From Candidatus Saccharimonadota bacterium (GTDB lineage Bacteria > Patescibacteriota > Saccharimonadia > Saccharimonadales > Saccharimonadaceae), in contig JAGCSL010000024.1 in NCBI GenBank assembly GCA_017964115.1, positions 1 through 20,111 on the forward strand: a stretch of 20,111 bases of DNA. The letters are read 5' to 3'. Below, piece by piece: positions 14,908 to 20,111 of this stretch. A model generated the notes under the pieces. That model saw only the letters and a list, made by a program, of their open reading frames with translations. It was not told the origin of the DNA and made no database searches. The first letter of the stretch is position 1. Each line of letters opens with the position of its first letter. Made by a program: the position numbers and the translations under genes.

Positions 14908-15070
14908 AACTTTCTTGACTATTTGTGGCGTTAGCGGTTTCAGAAGTGAGTTCTTGATGCTGGACGAAAATTGCGACTACTACGAGGAGGGCTACTGCGA
15001 CAATTACGCTAATCATGCCGACCATCCAAAGTTTTGACTCTTTGGCTTGGCTGTTATCTAATTTGGCCAT
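14906..15070 (-). CDS. 54-residue single-membrane-helix protein
   Basis: ATG at 15070 to TAA at 14906-14908 on the - strand. The layout is a polar start (MAKLDNSQAKESKLW), one hydrophobic helix (about 16-36, V/I/A/L-rich) and a polar tail (HQELTSETANATNSQES). A gene is supported by its own -10 (TACAAT) 6 bases upstream, implying a leaderless mRNA, and by a strong terminator right at its stop. No homologue is recognised. It lies divergent from the phosphopantetheinyl transferase gene. The amino-acid pattern (charged end, uniform helix, polar tail) is what a small membrane protein should look like. Confidence 0.65.
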   Translation of the reverse strand: MAKLDNSQAKESKLWMVGMISVIVAVALLVVVAIFVQHQELTSETANATNSQES

Positions 15071-15076
15071 AACTTG

Positions 15077-15082
15077 ATTGTA
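15077..15082 (-). promoter_or_regulatory. -10 element of the 54-residue gene
   Basis: TACAAT on the - strand, 6 bases before the ATG at 15070. This implies a leaderless transcript. No clear -35 was seen. Confidence 0.4.
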
Positions 15083-15094
15083 CTACAAATACAG

Positions 15095-15100
15095 TATAAT
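15095..15100 (+). promoter_or_regulatory. -10 element of the phosphopantetheinyl transferase gene
   Basis: TATAAT on the + strand, 18 bases before the ATG at 15119. TTGATT at 15074-15079 is a possible -35 with a short 15-base spacer. It overlaps the divergent promoter of the 54-residue gene. Confidence 0.45.
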
Positions 15101-15118
15101 GGTAGTAATATTTTGCGA

Positions 15119-15601
15119 ATGAAGGTTCTGATAGAAAAAACAGGGGTAGAGAGGGCAGATAAAATGTCGAGTAAGCTTTTTGAGCGGCATTTTAAGGAAG
15201 AAACTGGCCTGAATATTAGATACGGTGATTTAGCGAGAAATGATTATGGCAAGCCGATGGCAGTAGGTGACTATTATTTCAATATTAGTCACAGTAAAAA
15301 CTATTGGTGCTTGGGGATTCACAACTCAAAGATAGGGGTAGATATTGAAAAACGACGCAGTATTAATGAGCGAATGAGACGAAGGATTTTGAGCGAAGGG
15401 GAAGATCCGTATAGGGGTGAGCTACTTAATACTTGGGTGCTGAAAGAGGCCTACGTGAAGATGCTTGGTGTGGGTTTGTCGTTGGATTTGCGCAAGATTT
15501 TGATTAGCGATATTCTTAAGAGCTGCAGAATTGAAGATTACTCAACAGATGAATACGTTTGCTACGCGGTCTGTAGTGGGGGCAAACATGCTATGATTTA
15601 A
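15119..15601 (+). CDS. Sfp/AcpS-type 4'-phosphopantetheinyl transferase
   Basis: A 160-residue protein. I prefer the ATG at 15119, downstream of a TATAAT, over an in-frame TTG at 15074 that lies within the promoter. The family signatures are all visible: FNISHSKNY (54-62), IGVDIE (72-77) with metal ligands Asp75 and Glu77, and WVLKEAYVKMLGVGL (106-120) with Glu110 and Lys114. The enzyme moves the phosphopantetheine arm of CoA onto a carrier-protein serine. At 160 residues it is shorter than two-lobed Sfp enzymes (about 220-240), so the N-lobe is reduced. No carrier protein, ketosynthase or NRPS gene is in the window, and its partner is unknown. Confidence 0.85.
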   Translation: MKVLIEKTGVERADKMSSKLFERHFKEETGLNIRYGDLARNDYGKPMAVGDYYFNISHSKNYWCLGIHNSKIGVDIEKRRSINERMRRRILSEGEDPYRGELLNTWVLKEAYVKMLGVGLSLDLRKILISDILKSCRIEDYSTDEYVCYAVCSGGKHAMI

Positions 15602-15606
15602 TTAGC

Positions 15607-16425
15607 ATGAGCAAAACGAAGAAAAAACAATTTGGATATAAAAATATAGTAATTGCCGTTGTGGTAATGGTGATTATCGCGATCTCCTGTTTTGTGGTCT
15701 ATAAAATAAAGCGACCATCTGAAGGTACGGCGCGACGCTTGGCGATTGAATATCTGACAAAGAAATACGGCAATGGTGACTGGAAAATTGTTGACGTAAG
15801 GAGGGACACCGGGTCCACTCTGAATGGTTTTGTGAGAAGCGACTATGATAACGGATATATTTTTACGGTAACATCGTCCTATACAAATGACGCGTCCTTT
15901 ATCGTAGACGTTGACGATACAAAGATTATTACGACGGATGAATTTCTGCCAACTTACTATTCGCTAAAATATGGATTTGACTATAAACCAGACAAATATA
16001 TGGAGAATAGCGCTTCGTTTGAAGAATTAATCAAAAGAATGGTGTATATTTCAGACTATCACTACCCGTATAACGACTATAAATATAGTAGCTCTGGCCC
16101 GATATTACAAAGGCCGTATGCCAAGATCTTTAAATACGAAATGGGGAGCTTTTACGATCCGATTTCGGTACAGAGAAGTCCAAAGACTGAGAAAGTGTTA
16201 GATATCATTCCGGACGGAGGAAGTATTCCGGAAATTAGCACGATTATTGATGCGGTGGAGCAATATTATTCTTCGGGATTAATGCGCAATAAAGATAATC
16301 ATGATGCAGAATTATATAAATTAGTATTCGAAGATAAAGCTAGCGAAGAGGAAGTTAAAAACTTTATTAAGAGCCATATTGCTCCAGTCGACGGCTATGA
16401 GCCGTATTGGAAGTATACGAAATAA
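15607..16425 (+). CDS. Membrane-anchored exported protein of unknown function
   Basis: A 272-residue protein with a Lys-rich start (MSKTKKK), one membrane helix (about 14-32) and a large exported domain rich in Tyr and Asp (for example YISDYHYPYNDYKYSS). I do not recognise the family; no catalytic motif or cysteine pair is obvious. It begins 5 bases after the phosphopantetheinyl transferase stop without a clear Shine-Dalgarno site and is followed immediately by the FkbM gene, so the three genes probably form one transcript. Confidence 0.75.
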   Translation: MSKTKKKQFGYKNIVIAVVVMVIIAISCFVVYKIKRPSEGTARRLAIEYLTKKYGNGDWKIVDVRRDTGSTLNGFVRSDYDNGYIFTVTSSYTNDASFIVDVDDTKIITTDEFLPTYYSLKYGFDYKPDKYMENSASFEELIKRMVYISDYHYPYNDYKYSSSGPILQRPYAKIFKYEMGSFYDPISVQRSPKTEKVLDIIPDGGSIPEISTIIDAVEQYYSSGLMRNKDNHDAELYKLVFEDKASEEEVKNFIKSHIAPVDGYEPYWKYTK

Positions 16426-16426
16426 T

Positions 16427-17299
16427 ATGAAGGTGCATTTAGACAATAAGAAACAAGACGATCGCGAAATTATTTTTGATGCGGTTACGCCAGGGAATGA
16501 TTATTTTACCTATACAGCTAATGGGGTATCGCTTATTGGACACTCCTCGGATAGGTTTATTATTCGACGCTCATATATAAATGGTAGAATTTGGTCTATC
16601 GGCACATTGCGGCAATTTAATCGATTAGCGCACGAGTATTACGATATAGATGATACAAAAATGAAATATTTCTTCGATATTGGTGCGAACATTGGTACGA
16701 CATGTATATCGTTTTATAAAGCGTTTGATCAAAATGTTAAGCTTGTAGCTTTTGAGCCGGTGCAAGATAACTATCGTTTGTTGATGATACACGCGCTATT
16801 GAATGATTTGCCGGACGACGCTTATGAATTTGTTAATAAGGCCTTGGGGGCTAGGGTAGCGAAGGGGACTTTTGAGTTTAAGGGTTTTAATACCGGTTTA
16901 GCAAACGTAGAGTATTCGGATGACGACTCTGAGCTAGAAGGAAAAGATAATATTACGGATATCGAAACGCTAGATGAGTTTGTCGTGGCGCGAAATATTG
17001 ATCCGAAAGACATAAAGTATATTGGGATAGACACTGAAGGCTTTGAGCCTGAAGTAATTAAGGGTGCGGGGGAGACTTTATCGCGTGCAGATATTCCTGT
17101 GTTTTTGGAGTTTACGCCGGAATTCTTCCGTCCGCGTGCGAATACTGAAGTAGCGGAGTTTGTGGATTTGTTGTCTAGGTATTACTCGAAGTATATCAAA
17201 GCTGGAACAAATGACGTGCATGAGCTACGTGATCTTTTGGATACGCCCGATAGGATAGACGGTAAGCTGAACCAGTTTGATATATTTTTGATCAAATAG
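16427..17299 (+). CDS. FkbM-family SAM-dependent methyltransferase
   Basis: A 290-residue protein. I chose the ATG at 16427, one base after the previous stop; an earlier in-frame TTG at 16379 would overlap that gene. The SAM-binding glycine motif is FFDIGANIG (82-90), with the acidic ribose contact in VAFEP (Glu110). The late FkbM motifs follow: ETLDEF, YIGIDTEGFEPEVIKGA and IPVFLEF. FkbM enzymes O-methylate sugars or natural products, and in bacteria often act on surface glycans. About 75 residues precede the Rossmann domain. It closes the 15119-17299 gene run and ends in TAG. Confidence 0.88.
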   Translation: MKVHLDNKKQDDREIIFDAVTPGNDYFTYTANGVSLIGHSSDRFIIRRSYINGRIWSIGTLRQFNRLAHEYYDIDDTKMKYFFDIGANIGTTCISFYKAFDQNVKLVAFEPVQDNYRLLMIHALLNDLPDDAYEFVNKALGARVAKGTFEFKGFNTGLANVEYSDDDSELEGKDNITDIETLDEFVVARNIDPKDIKYIGIDTEGFEPEVIKGAGETLSRADIPVFLEFTPEFFRPRANTEVAEFVDLLSRYYSKYIKAGTNDVHELRDLLDTPDRIDGKLNQFDIFLIK

Positions 17300-17303
17300 T
17301 AAC

Positions 17304-17330
17304 AAAAAAATACCCTATGGGCATTTTTCT
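17304..17330. terminator. Bidirectional terminator between FkbM gene and tRNA-Val
   Basis: AAAATACCC (17307-17315) pairs with GGGCATTTT (17319-17327) apart from one A-C mismatch, giving a short hairpin with A7 on one side and T runs on the other. It is weaker than the other terminators here but ideally placed to end both convergent genes. Confidence 0.5.
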
Positions 17331-17335
17331 TATTA

Positions 17336-17412
17336 TGGTGGGTCGCGAGGGGCTCGAACCCCCGACCTCCTCGGTGTAAACGAGGCGCTCTAGCCAACTG
17401 AGCTAGCAACCC
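17336..17412 (-). tRNA. tRNA-Val (anticodon UAC)
   Basis: A complete cloverleaf on the - strand. The acceptor is GGGTTGC/GCGACCC, D arm GCTC...GAGC, anticodon stem CCTCG/CGAGG with loop TTTACAC (anticodon TAC), and T arm GGGGG-TTCGAGC-CCCTC. Discriminator A and an encoded CCA follow. It is 77 nt including CCA. Confidence 0.95.
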
Positions 17413-17450
17413 ATATTCATCGGATAGAGATAATATAGCATAATTTGGGG

Positions 17451-17487
17451 AAAAAGAAAACCGCCCGAACAAAATGCGTTCGAGCGG
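17451..17487 (-). terminator. Rho-independent terminator of the DUF1704-like gene
   Basis: On the - strand, CCGCTCGAAC pairs with GTTCGGGCGG (10 bp, one G-U) around a 7-base loop, then TTTTCTTTTT follows. The stem occupies 17461-17470 and 17478-17487. It ends 25 bases after the gene's stop. Confidence 0.85.
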
Positions 17488-17512
17488 CTTCAAAGAACTA
17501 AACGATAGGGGT

Positions 17513-18772
17513 TTACATCAATCTGGAAGCAACGTACTGGACGGCATCCTTGTACGGATACTTAGGATGATCGAGTTCGGCGCAGGCGCTGAGGCGCTGC
17601 AAATCGATCAGGCGTAAGCTGGCGTAATCGAGCCAGTTACGACGCTGTAGGTCGCGTGCGATGCTGAATCCGGCCAGATAACCATAATCTTTGCCGAAAG
17701 TGTAACCGTGTGGATTCTTGGTGTCAGTGACGCCGCGAAGAGCACGGTAAGTCGCAAGCCAAGCACCTTTGACGGCAGCAGATTCGCTTTGGTCAAGATT
17801 GAGCTGGAGCTCATAAATATGATTGGCGACTTCGGCGAAAGAGTTCCTCTGTACCGCTCGATACTGGGCGATAGTGTAGAAGGGCTTCGGTAGCGCAGAG
17901 CTACCGCTGAAACGCACGTCAGAAAGCTTAGCGTGGCCTTCGTACATCATTTCGTCGTCGGGCTTGGCGAGTAACGGAACAAGCGGCATTAATGGTGAAT
18001 CTGATCCGATCAGATCTCGGAAGAGCTGAGCGGCATTCTCGGAATCGCGCAGGTGGCACTCGATTTCGTGGCCGATGAGCTCAAGGAGCTTAAGGCCATT
18101 AACCTCGCGGCTAGACGGAATAACAATGCATGGTGTACCGTTCGCGGTCTTATTGCGGACATCGATGGCGGTAGCATGCTCGTCGATTACGATTATCCAG
18201 CCTTCAATGCCGTAATAGTCAATAGCTCTCCTGAAGTGTTCGCTGATTTGCGTAGCATCGAAGCGCATACCCTTAAGAGCTTTGCGCTGATCTTTGTCGA
18301 AGAGAGGCTCATATACGCCCAGAGTGTGACCGAACATAGTTAGCCTTTCGGCTTCGGCAATCTGAACAGCGTTGGGGCGACCGAACTTCTTGGCAGTGTA
18401 ATACTCGGAAGTTGCATCGTCCCGATTAAGGATTGCTTGAGCCAGTTTAATGCTAGCGTGGGCATCTTCGATGCGATCATTGATGATTTCGAGAAGGATT
18501 TCATCAATTAAGTCTTGCGGTTTCAGGTTGTCTAGTAACTGATGGCGCGCTGACAGGAGTTCGGACTCGAGTTGCGCGATATTCGACAGAAAAGCGTAAT
18601 CGTAGGTGAACGTTGGATTGCGGAAGACTCCTTTCCGAGCGGCGTTGAGCCACTTGTCCTTCTCCGCATGAGCATTCAGCGGAGTAACGATCTCGACGGT
18701 GTTTAAGCGGAGCGTAATGTCCGCCATAGTTTTGGCCGCGGCATAGACGACCTCAGGTTTGGGTATGAACAA
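17513..18772 (-). CDS. DUF1704/MATCAP-like HExxxH metallopeptidase
   Basis: A 419-residue protein without signal peptide. GHEIECHLRDSEN carries HExxxH (His235, Glu236, His240), and YEGHAKLSD at 277-285 offers Glu278 as the third ligand. Together these match the 'HEIGxHxxR ... EGLA' pattern of the DUF1704 family, whose eukaryotic members (MATCAP) remove C-terminal tyrosine from tubulin. The role in bacteria is not established, as far as I know. Two helical regions flank the core. The start is uncertain: the frame opens with TTG at 18772 just after an in-frame stop, and the next ATG is at 18727. The best-placed ATG (18780, three bases after GAAAGGGGG) is in another frame and encodes only eight residues. 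Its promoter and leader resemble those of the pseudokinase/vWA operon, and its GC looks similarly raised. Confidence 0.72.
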   Translation of the reverse strand: MFIPKPEVVYAAAKTMADITLRLNTVEIVTPLNAHAEKDKWLNAARKGVFRNPTFTYDYAFLSNIAQLESELLSARHQLLDNLKPQDLIDEILLEIINDRIEDAHASIKLAQAILNRDDATSEYYTAKKFGRPNAVQIAEAERLTMFGHTLGVYEPLFDKDQRKALKGMRFDATQISEHFRRAIDYYGIEGWIIVIDEHATAIDVRNKTANGTPCIVIPSSREVNGLKLLELIGHEIECHLRDSENAAQLFRDLIGSDSPLMPLVPLLAKPDDEMMYEGHAKLSDVRFSGSSALPKPFYTIAQYRAVQRNSFAEVANHIYELQLNLDQSESAAVKGAWLATYRALRGVTDTKNPHGYTFGKDYGYLAGFSIARDLQRRNWLDYASLRLIDLQRLSACAELDHPKYPYKDAVQYVASRLM

Positions 18773-18780
18773 TATTCATA
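18754..18780 (-). other. Possible 8-codon upstream ORF overlapping the DUF1704-like start
   Basis: ATG at 18780, three bases after GAAAGGGGG, encodes MNIVHTQT and stops at TGA (18754-18756). The TTG start of the long gene lies inside it in a different frame. It could be a leader peptide. Alternatively, a single-base indel may separate a true ATG start from the long frame. Confidence 0.35.
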
Positions 18781-18812
18781 CACCCCCTTTCATTTCGACT
18801 ACTAAAGAACGA

Positions 18813-18859
18813 TGTTTTCGTTTAAAGTGGCGTTTTTATGAAAACACATAGTACCACTT
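18813..18859 (-). promoter_or_regulatory. Two interleaved inverted repeats at the DUF1704-like transcription start
   Basis: TGTTTTC (18813-18819) mirrors GAAAACA (18840-18846), and AAGTGG (18825-18830) mirrors CCACTT (18854-18859). The outermost arm sits on the predicted start site (near 18857). They cannot all fold at once, so they could be alternative RNA folds or an operator. Confidence 0.35.
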
Positions 18860-18863
18860 CATT

Positions 18864-18892
18864 ATTATAGCATATTTTGCTTAAAAAATCAA
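18864..18892 (-). promoter_or_regulatory. Sigma-70-type promoter of the DUF1704-like gene
   Basis: On the - strand: TTGATT (18887-18892), exactly 17 bases, then TATAAT (18864-18869). The leader is about 85 nt to the TTG start. Confidence 0.8.
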
Positions 18893-18947
18893 GAAGTACG
18901 GAGGAAAGAGCAATAAAGTATATGATGGCGGTTTTTGGAAAATATGG

Positions 18948-18953
18948 TAAAAT
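18948..18953 (+). promoter_or_regulatory. Extended -10 promoter of thrS
   Basis: TGGTAAAAT (18945-18953) is an extended -10 without a good -35. The leader is about 29 nt and contains AGAAAGGG 5 bases before the ATG. Confidence 0.5.
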
Positions 18954-18988
18954 AACAGATATAAAAAACTAATTTAGAAAGGGCAGCG

Positions 18989-20111
18989 ATGTCAGATATA
19001 CAAGATTTAGAAAAAATGCGTCATTCGCTTAGCCATATTATGGCTGCGGCGGTTAAGAATTTGTATGCTGGCACAACAACAATTCAATTTGGAATTGGCC
19101 CAGCCATTGACAATGGCTTCTATTACGATATTGATTTCGGCGGACAAAAGGTTTCCGAGGATGATTTTAAGAAGATAGAAAAGGAGATGCGCAAAATAAT
19201 TGCGCAAAAATTACCGATTGAGCGCAGCGAAAGAAGCCGCAAGGAAGCCTTGAAGTGGGCAAAAGATAATGGCCAGAAGTTCAAGGAAGAGCTTATCAAT
19301 GATTTGCCAGAAGATGAGACGATTTCCTTCTACAAGTTAGGTGATTTTGAGGATCTATGTCGTGGTCCGCACGTAGATAATACCGGTGAAGTGGGCGTGT
19401 TTAAACTTGATAAGGTTGCGGGCGCTTATTGGCGTGGCGACGAAAAGCGCGAAATGTTGACGCGTATTTATGGTCTCGCGTTTGAGAAAAAAGAAGATCT
19501 CGACGAATACCTTAAGATGCAAGAAGAGGCCAAGAAGCGCGACCATCGCAAGATTGGCAAAGAATTGGGCTTATTCTGCTATTCGGAGCTGGTTGGCGCT
19601 GGTTTGCCGTTGTTTACGCCTAAGGGCACGATTTTGCGCGATATGGTGGGTGCTTTGGCAAATAGCTATCGCGAGCGCTGCGGTTACCAGAAAGTCTGCA
19701 TTCCGCATATTGCCAATATTGATCTATATAAGACTTCGGGACATTTTGAAAAATTCCCAGAGATGTTGCGCTTTACGAGTACGGAAAGTGGTGATGAGCT
19801 AGCCCTTAAGCCAGTGAACTGCCCACATCATAGCCAGATTTTCGCGAGCGTACCACGTTCTTATAAGGAATTACCGGTTAAGTTCCTCGAGACTACGATG
19901 GTTTATCGCGATGAGCGCAAGGGTGAGTTAGGCGGACTAAGCCGTGTACGTGCTATTACACAGGACGATTCGCACGTATTCTGTACGGAAGAACAGGTAG
20001 GAGATATCTTTGGTGAATTAATTGAGTCGGCCAAAGATCTCTATAGGCGTATCGATATGCAATTGAAATTGCGTCTGTCATTCCGTGATGATGGCGATGG
20101 TTATATTGGCA
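18989..20111 (+). CDS. thrS: Threonyl-tRNA synthetase, TGS-less, 3' end outside the window
   Basis: The frame is open for 374 codons to the window edge. It starts at ATG 18989 with AGAAAGGG upstream and an in-frame TAA at 18962-18964, so nothing is missing at the 5' end. The protein begins directly with the editing domain: HSLSH (His12, His16) with CRGPH (Cys124, His128), the HxxxH/CxxxH site that clears Ser-tRNA(Thr). The class II catalytic core follows: GLPLFTPKG (motif 1 region), NCPHH with zinc ligand Cys278, MVYRDERKGELGGLSRVR (motif 2) and DDSHVF with zinc ligand His329. The usual 60-residue N-terminal TGS domain is absent. The product charges tRNA(Thr) in the cytoplasm. The anticodon-binding domain should lie beyond the window. 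Confidence 0.97.
   Translation, partial: MSDIQDLEKMRHSLSHIMAAAVKNLYAGTTTIQFGIGPAIDNGFYYDIDFGGQKVSEDDFKKIEKEMRKIIAQKLPIERSERSRKEALKWAKDNGQKFKEELINDLPEDETISFYKLGDFEDLCRGPHVDNTGEVGVFKLDKVAGAYWRGDEKREMLTRIYGLAFEKKEDLDEYLKMQEEAKKRDHRKIGKELGLFCYSELVGAGLPLFTPKGTILRDMVGALANSYRERCGYQKVCIPHIANIDLYKTSGHFEKFPEMLRFTSTESGDELALKPVNCPHHSQIFASVPRSYKELPVKFLETTMVYRDERKGELGGLSRVRAITQDDSHVFCTEEQVGDIFGELIESAKDLYRRIDMQLKLRLSFRDDGDGYIG

Noticed and set aside
8886..18772. A complete Ter-type stress module
   Set aside because: Only the vWA-plus-kinase-like pairing resembles it. No TerD/TerC, PP2C phosphatase, ATP-grasp or phosphoribosyltransferase gene is present.
19470..19802. Open frame of 110 codons within thrS in another frame
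   Set aside because: It lies inside a conserved synthetase core, has an Arg/Cys-rich composition, and has no initiation signals.
1..20111. Alternative genetic code with UGA = Gly (code 25)
   Set aside because: In such genomes UGA is a frequent sense codon. Here all long genes are uninterrupted by UGA except the sortase, so the standard code holds; only weak termination remains an open question.

Overview
The window reads as a chromosomal segment from a Patescibacteria/CPR bacterium, most likely a Saccharibacteria (TM7) relative. This is inferred from the gene mix: a type IV secretion pilin-like double-membrane hairpin fused to Ig-like domains, PEGA-domain membrane proteins, a large murein hydrolase, small single-membrane proteins of unknown role, promoters that imply leaderless mRNAs, and modest GC. 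I could not test this by search. The genetic code behaves as standard: every long gene is intact with UGA as a stop. UGA is nearly absent as a terminator, however, and one UGA interrupts an otherwise complete sortase.

Left third (about 1-7361, + strand): a cell-surface cluster. It holds a partial S26 signal-peptidase-like protein, a class B sortase split by an in-frame UGA, a pilin-like/Big2/C39-peptidase fusion, a small membrane protein, an 841-residue membrane-anchored murein hydrolase with four recognisable modules (transglycosylase-like, CHAP/NlpC-like, glucosaminidase-like, M15 peptidase), and two PEGA-domain membrane proteins. Together they look like an envelope-remodelling or appendage apparatus. 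A tRNA-Ala(CGC) with its own terminator follows on the - strand.

Middle (7556-13457): the most unusual part. A Pol-beta-type nucleotidyltransferase gene (+) converges on a four-gene - strand operon: pseudokinase, von Willebrand factor A (vWA) protein, divergent adenylosuccinate-synthetase-like protein, and a protein with a small SAM/HhH-like N-terminal domain. The genes are tightly spaced, have strong Shine-Dalgarno sites and are led by a near-consensus promoter with a 5' hairpin. In hand-counted 60-base samples the operon is about 48-57% GC against about 38% in the surface cluster. A separate - strand gene at 17513-18772, a DUF1704/MATCAP-like HExxxH metallopeptidase, has the same kind of promoter and a similar leader. 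These units may form one co-regulated, undescribed system.

Right third: an APH-type kinase (leaderless), an unknown protein, a 54-residue membrane protein on the - strand, an Sfp-type phosphopantetheinyl transferase, a membrane-anchored unknown, an FkbM methyltransferase, tRNA-Val(UAC), the DUF1704-like gene, and the first 374 codons of thrS, which lacks the usual N-terminal TGS domain and runs off the window. No CRISPR array, insertion sequence, integrase or rRNA was seen. No stretch longer than 300 bases lacks a gene.
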